A DNA stretch of 64,000 nucleotides from Martinezella tropici (GTDB lineage Bacteria; Pseudomonadota; Alphaproteobacteria; Rhizobiales; Rhizobiaceae): assembly GCF_008370325.1 (NCBI RefSeq), contig NZ_VNIP01000006.1:310001-374000 (forward strand), in the 5' to 3' direction. The notes beneath the pieces are model-generated. The model made no database searches. It was not told the origin of the DNA and was given only the letters and a program-made list of their open reading frames with translations. The position numbers and the translations under genes were made by a program. This document shows, piece by piece, positions 44,321-52,688 of the stretch; the first letter of the stretch is position 1; each line of letters begins with the position of its first letter.

Positions 44321-45889
44321 ATGAGCTATGATGTGATCATAGTAGGGGCAGGCCATAATGGCTTGGCAGCGGCGGTTCATTTGGCTTCCAGGGGCTGGAA
44401 AGTAGCCGTCATCGAGTGCAATGCGGAGCCCGGCGGTGCGGTCAAGACGCGTGAGGTGACGCTGCCCGGTTTCCGGCACGATCTCTGTGCCATGAACCTC
44501 TCCATGTTCGCCGGCTCGGCCTTCTTTACGCAATATAAGAACGAGCTTTCAGCCGAAGGGTTGGGCTTCGTGCCTGCGGCGGATTGCTTTGCCAGCGTTT
44601 TCCGCGATGGCACCTATCTCGGCGTCAGTACCGATCTTGAGAAGACCGCGGGCGCCATCGCCGATATCTCGCCGCAGGATGCCGCCGCCTGGCGCAACAT
44701 GCTTTCTGAGTTCGGGACGGATGCCCCGCATATTTTCGGTCTGCTCGGCTCGCCCATGCCGTCCATGGCCGCAGCCAAGGTCGTCTGGAAGGCCTGGCGC
44801 GAAAAGGGGATGGGCTGGATCTACGACACCGCGCGCATGTTGTTTGCCTCGCCCCGCGACTTTCTCGATGCCCGTTTCCACAATACCAAGCTCAAGACGA
44901 TGATGGCCGCCTGGGGGCTGCATCTCGACTTTGCGCCCGATGTTGCCGGCGGTGCGCTGTTTCCCTATCTCGAATCCATGGCCAATCAGGCATTCGGCAT
45001 GGTGATCGGCAAGGGCGGTGCCGATGCGATCATCAAGGCGATGGCGGCCGTGCTGAAAAGCAAGGGTGGCGAGCTTATGCTGGGAACGCGCGTCGACAAG
45101 ATCGTTACGTCGGGCGGCAGGGCGACAGGCGTCGTTCTCGCCGATGAGCGCCGCTATGACGCAAAGCGGGCCGTCATCGCCAATGTCCACCCGCAGATCC
45201 TGTTCGGCAAGCTTCTGGAACAGGACCCGTCACGCCGGGAGTTCGACGGCAAGGTGTCCCGCTTCCGGGCCGGGCCCGGCACGATGATGATCCATCTGGC
45301 GCTGTCGGGCCTTCCCGATTGGACGGCGGGCAAGGCGCTCCAGAATTTCGCCTATGTGCATATCGCGCCGGATCTCGAAATGATGTCGCGTGTCTATGCC
45401 GAGGCCATGGGCGGGCTTCTGCCGGCCGAGCCCACCTTGGTGATCGGGCAGCCGACGGCGATCGATCCCTCGCGCGCACCGGCCGGACAGCATGTGCTCT
45501 GGATACAGGTGCGCGTCCTGCCGGCGGAATTCCACGGCGATGCAGCGGGAGAGATCACCGGCACAAGCTGGGACGAGATCAAGGATGCCTATGCCGAGCG
45601 TGTTCTCGATATCATCGAACGCTATGCCCCGGGCTTGCGTGGCAGAATATTGGGCCGCTCGGTCTTTTCGCCCATCGATCTCGAACGCGAGAACCCGAAT
45701 CTTGTGGGAGGCGACAACCTTTCCGGCAGCCATCATCTCGACCAGAATTTCCTCTTTCGCCCCGTTGCCGGCTATTCACGCTACAGGACGCCGGTGGCAT
45801 CGCTGTTCATGTGCGGGGCTTCGACATGGCCGGGTGCGGGAACGGGGGCGGGCTCCGGTTTCATGTTGGGGAAAATGCTGGCCAAGTGA
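44321..45889 (+). CDS. Phytoene-desaturase-like FAD oxidoreductase (PYROXD2 type), paralog 2
   Basis: The 522-residue flavoprotein begins with VIIVGAGHNGLAAAVHLASRG (FAD Rossmann motif) and VIECNAEPGGAVKT, and ends with GASTWPGAGTGAGSGFML. Compared with 41481-43070 the domain order, length and C-terminal FAD contact are the same, so the two arose by duplication or act on related substrates. The start follows GAGGGG at good spacing. A MarR gene follows about 100 bp later on the same strand. Confidence 0.88.
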   Translation: MSYDVIIVGAGHNGLAAAVHLASRGWKVAVIECNAEPGGAVKTREVTLPGFRHDLCAMNLSMFAGSAFFTQYKNELSAEGLGFVPAADCFASVFRDGTYLGVSTDLEKTAGAIADISPQDAAAWRNMLSEFGTDAPHIFGLLGSPMPSMAAAKVVWKAWREKGMGWIYDTARMLFASPRDFLDARFHNTKLKTMMAAWGLHLDFAPDVAGGALFPYLESMANQAFGMVIGKGGADAIIKAMAAVLKSKGGELMLGTRVDKIVTSGGRATGVVLADERRYDAKRAVIANVHPQILFGKLLEQDPSRREFDGKVSRFRAGPGTMMIHLALSGLPDWTAGKALQNFAYVHIAPDLEMMSRVYAEAMGGLLPAEPTLVIGQPTAIDPSRAPAGQHVLWIQVRVLPAEFHGDAAGEITGTSWDEIKDAYAERVLDIIERYAPGLRGRILGRSVFSPIDLERENPNLVGGDNLSGSHHLDQNFLFRPVAGYSRYRTPVASLFMCGASTWPGAGTGAGSGFMLGKMLAK

Positions 45890-45918
45890 GCACCATTTGG
45901 CTTGACGCGCAAACCTTT

Positions 45919-45959
45919 GACATTTCAAATGTCGCTCCCTAGATCGTTCACATCGTGAA
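45919..45959. promoter_or_regulatory. Two palindromes before the second MarR gene
   Basis: GACATTTCAAATGTC at 45919-45933 is a perfect palindrome with a one-base centre. TTCAC and GTGAA arms flank three bases at 45947-45959. They lie 28-68 bp before the MarR start and are plausible autoregulatory sites. Confidence 0.4.
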
Positions 45960-45986
45960 TGCAGAGCATTGAATTGAGCTGGCGTG

Positions 45987-46502
45987 ATGGCAGAACCGGA
46001 AAGTGCAACCGTTGACCTGGAGATCATCGTTCAGGGCGCGCAGGAAGGCAAAAAGCTGGAGCTTCGGCTTTGGCTGCGCATGCTGTCGACCACGAAGCTA
46101 ATCTCGCAGGAAATCCGCCGCCGGCTGCGCAATGAGTTCGGCGCGACCTTGCCGCAATTCGATCTGATGGCGCAGCTCTATCGCGAACGCGAGGGTCTCC
46201 GGCTTGGGGAACTGTCGAAGCGAACCATGGTTACCAACGGCAATGTCACCGGGCTTGTCGAACGGCTGGAATCGGATGGTCTCGTGCTGCGCGTGACGCC
46301 CGACGGCGACCGGCGCGTGACGGTCGCGAAGCTGACGGCGAAAGGCGAGACCTTGTTCAGCGCCATGGCCGCAGCACATGAAGGCTGGCTGCGCGACATG
46401 ATGGCAGATGTGGATCCCGCTATTGTCAGCGAGTTGTGGCGGGATATCGGCGCGGTGAAATCATCGGTGAGCAACCATCTTTCCGGCGCCGACTTCGATT
46501 GA
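45987..46502 (+). CDS. MarR-family transcriptional regulator
   Basis: The 171-residue MarR protein has the recognition region TMVTNGNVTGLVERLESDGL (about 82-101) and the wing RVTPDGDRRVTVAKLTAKG. The N-terminal 35 residues are extra compared with MarR. ATG 45987 is preferred; the frame also opens at GTG 45984. Its promoter region contains two palindromes. It may control itself and the flavoprotein gene upstream. It is convergent with the amino-acid ABC permease gene, 9 bp apart. Confidence 0.9.
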   Translation: MAEPESATVDLEIIVQGAQEGKKLELRLWLRMLSTTKLISQEIRRRLRNEFGATLPQFDLMAQLYREREGLRLGELSKRTMVTNGNVTGLVERLESDGLVLRVTPDGDRRVTVAKLTAKGETLFSAMAAAHEGWLRDMMADVDPAIVSELWRDIGAVKSSVSNHLSGADFD

Positions 46503-46511
46503 TGGCAGCGC

Positions 46512-47186
46512 TTATCTGGCCCGCTCGTTCTTGAATTTCTTCTCGAGCACGCTCACGAGGCGCACCATCGGCCAGAGCAGGATGACATAGATCACGGCGG
46601 CCATGATCAATGGCGAGGGGTTGGCATAGAGACCTTGGGCATTCTGCCCTTCTTTCAGAAGTTCCGGCAAGGCCACGGTCGAGGCGAGCGACGTATCCTT
46701 GAACATCGACACACAGTTGCTTGTCGTCGGCGGAATGACGATGCGGACCGCCTGCGGCAGCACGACCTTGTAAAGCGTGATCAGGAAGGGAATGCCGAGG
46801 GCGGCGGCGGCTTCGAACTGGCCGCGCGGCACGCTTTCGATGCCCGAACGGAAGACCTCGGCCGAATAGGCCGCCAGCACGATGGAAAATCCGAGGATAG
46901 CCGACCACCAGGCGGAAAAGCTGATGCCGATGAAAGGCAGCGCGTAATAGATCAGGATCAGCACCACGAGCATCGGCATGGCGCGCATGATGTCGATATA
47001 GGCGATCATCAGGAGTTGCAGCGGCTTGGGAGCATAAAGGCGGATCAGGCTGATGACGAGGCCGCCGGTCACGCCGATCAGAATGCTGACCACGCCGAGC
47101 GCGATGGTCATCCAAAGTCCGCGCAGCAGCTGGGGGAATGCCGAGATCATGACGTCGGAATTGAAGAAGGTATCGACGAAAGACAT
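46512..47186 (-). CDS. Polar amino acid ABC transporter permease
   Basis: The 224-residue permease of the HisM/GlnP family has about five membrane helices. The ATPase-contact EAA loop is RGQFEAAAALGIPFLITLYK, and FIDTF-type periplasmic N-terminal and AYSAEVFRSGIESV segments fit the family. ATG 47186, with GGGAG, is preferred to GTG 47192. It follows the binding-protein gene by 92 bp. No ATPase gene and no second permease accompany it in this window. Confidence 0.9.
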   Translation of the reverse strand: MSFVDTFFNSDVMISAFPQLLRGLWMTIALGVVSILIGVTGGLVISLIRLYAPKPLQLLMIAYIDIMRAMPMLVVLILIYYALPFIGISFSAWWSAILGFSIVLAAYSAEVFRSGIESVPRGQFEAAAALGIPFLITLYKVVLPQAVRIVIPPTTSNCVSMFKDTSLASTVALPELLKEGQNAQGLYANPSPLIMAAVIYVILLWPMVRLVSVLEKKFKNERAR

Positions 47187-47278
47187 TGGCACTCCCGCGC
47201 GCAGAACGAAGATATGATTTCTTACATCTACGCCGGTCGTTGCGACCGGCGCAGCTCATTTCAATAATGATCTTTTGA

Positions 47279-48076
47279 TCACGCCTTGGGGATTGGCAAT
47301 TCGGTGACGGTGGAGGAGCCTGCCGGTGCCTTGCCGCCGAACCACTTCTCGTGGATTTTTTCGAGCGTGCCGTCCTTCTTCATCGCGGTGATGGCATCGT
47401 TGATCTTGCCGAGCAGCGGTGAATCCTTGGTCATCATCAGGCCGTATTGTTCGCCGGTCTTGATGCGATCCTTGATGGCGAAGCCCTTGGTCTTGACGAA
47501 GAGATACTGCATGCCCGGAATATCGCTGACGACGGCATCGATGCGGCCAGCGCCGAGATCGAGGAACATGTCCTGCTGCGAATTGTAGCCTTTGACGTCG
47601 GCAAAGCCCTGAGCGGCCTTGTTGTCATTGGCCCATTTTTCGCCCGTCGAACCCGACAGCACGCCGACGGGCACGCCCTTGAGGTCGGCAAGCGTCTTGA
47701 TCGAGCTGCCGTCCTTGGTGGCGACGCCCATGTCGGAATCGTAGAAGGGCTGAGTGAAGGACTGCGACTTCAGGCGCTCCGGCGTAATGGTGATGGATGA
47801 GATCGCCACGTCGATGCGCTTGGAGCTGGTGGCCGCAAACAGGGCCTGGAAGCCATAGTCAGCGATGTTCGTGGTCATTCCGGCGCGCTTGGCCGCTTCG
47901 TTGACCACATCGACCTCGAAGCCTTCGAAGCCGCCATTGGCGGTCTTGTATTCGAAGGGTGGGTTGTTCGGGTAAGAACCGACATTCAAGACATCGGCGG
48001 CATAGGCGAAATGGCTTCCGCCGGCCAGGCCGACGGCGGTCGCAAGGACCAGCAGACTGCGACGAGTAATGAGCAT
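47279..48076 (-). CDS. Polar amino acid ABC transporter substrate-binding protein
   Basis: The 265-residue periplasmic binding protein of family 3 starts with a signal peptide (MLITRRSLLVLATAVGLAGG, cleavage near AYA). Its core has NPPFEYKTANGGFEGFEVDV, the family-3 signature, and DLKGVPVGVLSGSTGEKW. The start is fixed by GAGGGAGACC before ATG 48076. Family 3 usually binds amino acids or opines. It lies 80 bp after the aminotransferase gene and may supply an amino acid to that enzyme. Confidence 0.9.
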   Translation of the reverse strand: MLITRRSLLVLATAVGLAGGSHFAYAADVLNVGSYPNNPPFEYKTANGGFEGFEVDVVNEAAKRAGMTTNIADYGFQALFAATSSKRIDVAISSITITPERLKSQSFTQPFYDSDMGVATKDGSSIKTLADLKGVPVGVLSGSTGEKWANDNKAAQGFADVKGYNSQQDMFLDLGAGRIDAVVSDIPGMQYLFVKTKGFAIKDRIKTGEQYGLMMTKDSPLLGKINDAITAMKKDGTLEKIHEKWFGGKAPAGSSTVTELPIPKA

Positions 48077-48156
48077 TTTCTTGGTCTCCCTCTGGTTATG
48101 GCTGCGGGCTTTTCCTCTCACCCGCGGTCTTCCCGTCCGCCCGACCGGCGGCCGTC

Positions 48157-49362
48157 TCATGTCATCGCGTTGACCATGCGGTCGAGCGCGATGCGCATCT
48201 GTTCGGTTTCGCGGAATGTGCACATGCGCAAAAACGCGCGGGACGACTCGCCGAAATGATATCCCGGCGCCAGGCCGACGCGAGCCGTTTCAAGGATACG
48301 CTCGCAGAGTGCCGTCGCATCGGGTTCGCCCTGCAGCGCGAAGAAGGCATACATGCCGCCGCGCGGTTTTTCCGGCAGGATGATACCCGGTATCTTCGGC
48401 AGCTTCTCATAGGCCAGATCGAGGCCGGCCTTGATGCGTCCGCGGATTTCTGAAACCAGCGGCTCGCCTTCGCGAAGGGCGGCAGCAGCACCCGCTTGAG
48501 CCATGGCCGAGGTGCCGCTGTTGATATATTGCGTCATGGCGCCGAGCTGATCAGCAATGGCAGACGGATGCGTCAGCCAACCGACGCGCCAGCCGGTCAT
48601 CGCCCATGCCTTGGAGAAGCTGTTGATCGCAATCACGCGATCACCATCCTCGGCCACCTGCAGGATCGAAGGGGCGATTTCGCCATCGAAATAGAGGCGG
48701 GCATAGACCTCGTCGGAGATGATCCAGATGTCGGTACGGCGGCTGAAATCCAGCAGCGCCTGCATTTCTTCGCGCGAGGCCGTCCAGCCAGTGGGGTTGG
48801 CAGGCGTCGACAGGAAAATGGCCCGCGTGCGGGCATCGCAGCGGGCGAAAAGCTTATCGAGATCGAGGCGCCAGTCGGTATCGAAATCGAGCGATACGGC
48901 GCGTGGCTCGCCGCCGATCAGATGGATGGCGTTATGAATGTTCGGCCATTGCGGCGCGACGTAGACGACATTGGTGCCGACATCGACGAGCAGTTCGAGC
49001 GCCATGTAGAGCGCCTGCATGCCGCCAGGCGCGACCGTCGTGCGCTCGATGGGGATGGGGCGCTGATGCCAATGAGTCTGATAGTCCGACAATGCTTCAT
49101 TGAGGGTCGCCAGCCCGCGCATATTCGGAACATAGAAAGTCGCACCATCGTCGAGCGTCTTCTTCGCAGCATCGCGGATGAACTCCGGCGTCACGATATC
49201 GCCTTCGCCGAACCAGAGTGGAATGACGCCGCCGAGCTCGCGAGCGCGCTTGGCAAGGACTGCGATATTGTCGGTGCGCATGTCGCGGATCTGAGCGCGA
49301 ATGCCTTCGAGGGCATCGCGGCCTGTCATCGCATTCGGCAGGTTATGCTGCGGTAGAGACAA
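48157..49362 (-). CDS. Class I/II PLP-dependent aminotransferase
   Basis: The roughly 401-residue fold-type I aminotransferase has the internal-aldimine Lys in NSFSKAWAMTGWRVG, the ANPTGW loop (Asn/Pro that hold PLP) and SDEVYARLYF. It resembles broad-specificity aspartate/aromatic aminotransferases. I start it at TTG 49362, which has AGGGG 7 bases upstream; ATG 49329 and GTG 49404 are alternatives. A perfect palindromic copy of the shared motif lies 117 bp upstream. The 2-oxo acid product could be the substrate of the iorAB enzyme, which is inference. Confidence 0.9.
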   Translation of the reverse strand: MSLPQHNLPNAMTGRDALEGIRAQIRDMRTDNIAVLAKRARELGGVIPLWFGEGDIVTPEFIRDAAKKTLDDGATFYVPNMRGLATLNEALSDYQTHWHQRPIPIERTTVAPGGMQALYMALELLVDVGTNVVYVAPQWPNIHNAIHLIGGEPRAVSLDFDTDWRLDLDKLFARCDARTRAIFLSTPANPTGWTASREEMQALLDFSRRTDIWIISDEVYARLYFDGEIAPSILQVAEDGDRVIAINSFSKAWAMTGWRVGWLTHPSAIADQLGAMTQYINSGTSAMAQAGAAAALREGEPLVSEIRGRIKAGLDLAYEKLPKIPGIILPEKPRGGMYAFFALQGEPDATALCERILETARVGLAPGYHFGESSRAFLRMCTFRETEQMRIALDRMVNAMT

Positions 49363-49478
49363 GGAATTTCCCCTGGGAATCCGGTGTTGGAGGAGTGAAG
49401 CCACTGCTCAAGCTCTCGCTTGGGTCACCCCTCGATTTCGAATGGTTATCCAAAAACAACTGCATTTCAAGGACAAAT

Positions 49479-49492
49479 TTTAAGCTTAAAAA
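49479..49492. promoter_or_regulatory. Shared operator-like motif, copy 6
   Basis: TTTAAGCTTAAAAA contains the perfect 12-bp palindrome TTTAAGCTTAAA. It lies 117 bp upstream of the aminotransferase TTG start. Confidence 0.55.
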
Positions 49493-49556
49493 ATCTATCC
49501 TCCTGTTCGATTTCATGTTGTTTTTCCATGCGGTAACTATCTGATAAAACTTAGCT

Positions 49557-50333
49557 TTATCCCTTATTTCCGTCGTGCTTGCCTGCTCTTGCAGCATCGA
49601 CGCCGGCAGCCAGGCTCGCACCCAGAAACATCGCGTCGCTTGCCAGCATGAAGAAGCTTATGCCGGCTTCTGACCATGCGCCGACATCATCAGGCGAAGG
49701 GCGGAAGATGCCGACCGCTCGGCCGGCGGATAGGGCCGCCTTGGTGATGGCTCTGATCGCCGCGTCGAGCTTTTCCTTGCCCGCCGGTCCCATGGCGTCG
49801 ATCGATACCGAAAGGTCGCCCGGGCCGATGAAGAGAAGATCGACGCCATCGACGGCAGCGATCTCGGCGACATTGGCAAGCCCCTCGGCCGTTTCGACCT
49901 GGATGGCAAGCACAAGTTCCGCATTGGCCTTGGCGAGGTAATCCGGGATGCGGTAGCCATAGGCCGCTGCACGACCTGGGCCGACGCCGCGTGCGCCAAG
50001 CGGGGGATAGCGGGTGGCCTTCACGGCGTTGCGCGCCTGCTCCGCCGTTGAAACGCGGGGCACGAGAACGCCTGCCGCACCTGCATCCAGCACAGCCGCG
50101 ATATCCTCTGCCGCATGGCCGGGGACGCGGACCATGGCAGGAACACGATGGACATCGGCGGCGCGGATCAGATCCTCGATGCGCTCGCGGCCGATCTGCG
50201 AATGCTCCCAGTCGATGCAGAGGAAATCGACGCCGGAGGCTGCCGTAACTTCGATGGCGACGGGATGCGGAATCGCCGCAAACGTACCGATGAGCAGCTT
50301 CTGCTCGATACAGTTCCGGCGGAAATCGCTCAT
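49557..50333 (-). CDS. HpcH/HpaI-family aldolase
   Basis: The 258-residue class II aldolase of the HpcH/HpaI/GarL family has the base His in IDWEHSQIG (about 45), RGVGPGRAAAYG with the pyruvate-binding Arg, and metal ligands Glu in QVETAEGLANV and Asp in GPGDLSVSI. It cleaves 4-hydroxy-2-oxo acids to pyruvate and an aldehyde. ATG 50333, with GAGAGG 6 bases before it, is preferred to 50339. It lies between aminotransferase and class V PLP enzyme genes on the same strand. No 4-hydroxy-2-oxo acid producer is obvious. Confidence 0.9.
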   Translation of the reverse strand: MSDFRRNCIEQKLLIGTFAAIPHPVAIEVTAASGVDFLCIDWEHSQIGRERIEDLIRAADVHRVPAMVRVPGHAAEDIAAVLDAGAAGVLVPRVSTAEQARNAVKATRYPPLGARGVGPGRAAAYGYRIPDYLAKANAELVLAIQVETAEGLANVAEIAAVDGVDLLFIGPGDLSVSIDAMGPAGKEKLDAAIRAITKAALSAGRAVGIFRPSPDDVGAWSEAGISFFMLASDAMFLGASLAAGVDAARAGKHDGNKG

Positions 50334-50503
50334 CGTCATCCTCTCATTTCAGCGGCCTCTCAACGAGGGATAGACCGAAAGATACAACTGCGAAACGGCA
50401 ATCTGCCCTGAATTTGGTGCAGCTTCCGTGCCGATCGGGCACCGGCACGGAGGCATTGCGGTGGCGGAGTTGTTCGGGCGCCGCCACCGCTCTGAAGCAC
50501 GGC

Positions 50504-51784
50504 TTATTTGCGCCGCGCCATGATCTCGGCCAGGACCGCGTCGAACCGGGCGATCTCTTCGACCTTGTTATAATGCACCAGCGACACGCGGATGGCACCC
50601 GTTTCCATGGACAGGCCAAGGCGCTTCATCAGGCGCGGTGCGAACATGTGGCCGTCGCGCAGGCCGATGCGCTGCTTGCCCATCTCATCGGCAAATTCCT
50701 GCGGCGTGATGCCTGGCATGTTGAAGCAAATCGTGGGAACGCGCTGCTGCAGGCGGTTCTCGTCGGAGATGCCGTAGATGGTGGCGCCATGGCGCTTCAG
50801 GACGGCGATCATCTCGCGTGACAGCATCAGCTCGTATTGGCGAATCGCACCCATGGCGGCGGCGAGTGCCTCGCGGCGGCTATGGTCGCCGGTCGGCAGG
50901 AAGCGACGGCCGAGGCCTTCAAGATATTTGACCGCGGCATTCATGCCGGCGACGTTTTCATAGGTGAAGGTGCCGACTTCGATCTTGTAGGGCGGCACGT
51001 CCGGAATGAAGTCTTCCTTGAAAGTCGGCAGTTTAACCAGCGCGTCGTAGCGGCCCCAGAGGAAGCCCATGTGCGGCGAGAAATTCTTGTAGCCGGAGCA
51101 GACGAGGTAGTCGCAACCCCAGGCCTGCACGTCGATCAGGCCATGCGGGCCGTAATGGACGCAATCGAGGAAGGTTTCGGCACCAGCCGCCTGCGCCAGT
51201 TTGCAGACGCTAGCGACATCGACGATCGTGCCGATGGAATGGGCCGTGACAGTGCAAGCGACGAGGCGGGTCTTGTCGTTCAGAAGCGGCTTCAGGTCTT
51301 CCACATGCAGCGTGCCGTCCTCGCGCATGCGCCACCAGACGATCTTGGCGCCATCGGCTTCGAGCGCCATCCAGGTGGCGATGTTGGCATCGTGATCCAT
51401 GTCGGTGACGACGATCTCGTTGCGTTCGCCGAGCAGTTTGGCGATGCCGAGGCTGACAAGGCGGATGAAGGAGGTGGCATTCTGGCCGAAGGAGATTTCC
51501 TCCGGGCGATAGGCGTTGACCAGCATGGCGACGCTTTCGCGCGCTTCCTCCAGATTGCGGTCGACGCCTTGGCTGTGCTGGTATTTCGCCATGCGCTGGA
51601 CATTGAAATTGATGAGGTGATTGGCAACCGCATCGACGACCGCCTGCGGCACCTGCGCGCCACCCGCATTGTCGAGAAAGACGAAATCGCCGGCTTTCTG
51701 GATGGCCGGAAACATGGCGCGGATCTCGTCGACCGGGAAACTGTTATGGCCGGCGAATTGCGATGAGGAAGGGGCGGAGCTCAT
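50504..51784 (-). CDS. Class V PLP enzyme, VC1184-type cysteine desulfurase-like
   Basis: The 426-residue class V aminotransferase-fold enzyme has the PLP Lys in [16 protein letters not shown]. The opening [31 protein letters not shown] is that of the VC1184 subfamily of cysteine-desulfurase-like proteins, whose reaction is unproven. It could be a lyase or aminotransferase. It is not a close kynureninase by sequence, although the fold is shared. A motif copy is 63 bp upstream and a GntR-type operator 37-60 bp upstream. Confidence 0.85.
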   Translation of the reverse strand: MSSAPSSSQFAGHNSFPVDEIRAMFPAIQKAGDFVFLDNAGGAQVPQAVVDAVANHLINFNVQRMAKYQHSQGVDRNLEEARESVAMLVNAYRPEEISFGQNATSFIRLVSLGIAKLLGERNEIVVTDMDHDANIATWMALEADGAKIVWWRMREDGTLHVEDLKPLLNDKTRLVACTVTAHSIGTIVDVASVCKLAQAAGAETFLDCVHYGPHGLIDVQAWGCDYLVCSGYKNFSPHMGFLWGRYDALVKLPTFKEDFIPDVPPYKIEVGTFTYENVAGMNAAVKYLEGLGRRFLPTGDHSRREALAAAMGAIRQYELMLSREMIAVLKRHGATIYGISDENRLQQRVPTICFNMPGITPQEFADEMGKQRIGLRDGHMFAPRLMKRLGLSMETGAIRVSLVHYNKVEEIARFDAVLAEIMARRK

Positions 51785-51820
51785 GGGGATCTCGCTCTGA
51801 ATAATGGAATTGATACCTCG

Positions 51821-51844
51821 ATTTTGATCATTTGATCACAAAAT
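51821..51844. promoter_or_regulatory. GntR/FadR-type operator candidate
   Basis: TTTTGATCA at 51822-51830 and TGATCACAAAA at 51833-51843 form an extended inverted repeat between the class V enzyme start and the end of the GntR gene upstream. Confidence 0.5.
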
Positions 51845-51846
51845 AC

Positions 51847-51860
51847 TTTAAGGTTCAACC
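51847..51860. promoter_or_regulatory. Shared operator-like motif, degenerate copy 7
   Basis: TTTAAGGTTCAACC matches the consensus at 10 of 14 positions, 63 bp upstream of the class V enzyme start. Confidence 0.35.
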
Positions 51861-51883
51861 AAATTCCTCGATCTCTTTTTAGG

Positions 51884-52606
51884 TTAGCGGCGGGCCGTGC
51901 CGGAGCCCTTGCGGGGCGCATCCTGTATGGCCGGGCAATAATCCTGGAGGATTTCGTGGGTGCGTCTGATATCGGCGACGACACCGTCGCGGGCTGCGGC
52001 GAAGTCCCCCGCCTTCAAAGCGTTGACGATGGCAACATGCTCGCCGGCGGGGTCGAGTTCGCCGCTGCGCATCAGGGGCTCCACCGAGGCGGAGAGCATG
52101 CGCATATAGGGGCCGAAACGCAGCCACAAAGTTTCGATGAGCTGCAGCAGCACTTCGGAGCCGGAGGCGCGGTAGATGGTGAAATGGAACTGCTGGTTCT
52201 TGGCCATCAGATCGTAGACATTGGCGCCGAGGCCGATCACATGCTGTTCGCCGGCGATGCGCTCGAGCGCTTCAATGTCTGTCGGGGTGAGGTTCGGCAT
52301 GCCGAGCTCCGCGGCTAGGCCCTCTACGGCGATGCGGGCGCGGCAGAGATCGTCCAGCCGGGCAAGCGTGACGATGGGAATGCGGGCCGAGCCGTTGGCG
52401 GCGACCTCAAGCGCATTTTCAGCCGCCAGTCGGCGCAGGGCCTCGCGCACCGGCATGTTGCTGGTTCCGAAGGTTTCAGCAAGCGAAGCGATGGTCAGCG
52501 TCTGGCCCGGATCGAAATTGCCGGCCATGAGTGCGTTTCGGAGCTGCTGATAGACGCTCTCCTGGATCGTCGTTCTGGAGGACACCGGTTCCAGGGCTAT
52601 GCGCAC
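51884..52606 (-). CDS. GntR-family transcriptional regulator, FadR/FCD type
   Basis: The 240-residue regulator has an N-terminal winged helix (residues about 12-75; GQTLTIASLAETFGTSNMPVREAL) and a C-terminal all-helical FCD domain with metal-site His pattern (HFTIY, GEHVAIVNAL). The start is GTG 52606, with GAGAGGAA upstream; the longer frame from 52771 is not supported. It directly precedes the class V enzyme gene on the same strand and likely controls it through the palindrome between them. Ligand unknown; FCD proteins bind small carboxylates. Confidence 0.9.
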   Translation of the reverse strand: MRIALEPVSSRTTIQESVYQQLRNALMAGNFDPGQTLTIASLAETFGTSNMPVREALRRLAAENALEVAANGSARIPIVTLARLDDLCRARIAVEGLAAELGMPNLTPTDIEALERIAGEQHVIGLGANVYDLMAKNQQFHFTIYRASGSEVLLQLIETLWLRFGPYMRMLSASVEPLMRSGELDPAGEHVAIVNALKAGDFAAARDGVVADIRRTHEILQDYCPAIQDAPRKGSGTARR

Positions 52607-52688
52607 GCTTGTTTCCTCTCCGCTTCTCGGGACTCGTTCATGGTAGAACGAAGGGCGGGCGAAAGGAAAGGATTTCCCGGAGCAGTGC

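Noticed and set aside
50504..51784. Kynureninase
   Set aside because: The context invites it, but the sequence fits the VC1184 cysteine-desulfurase-like group and lacks the kynureninase pattern.
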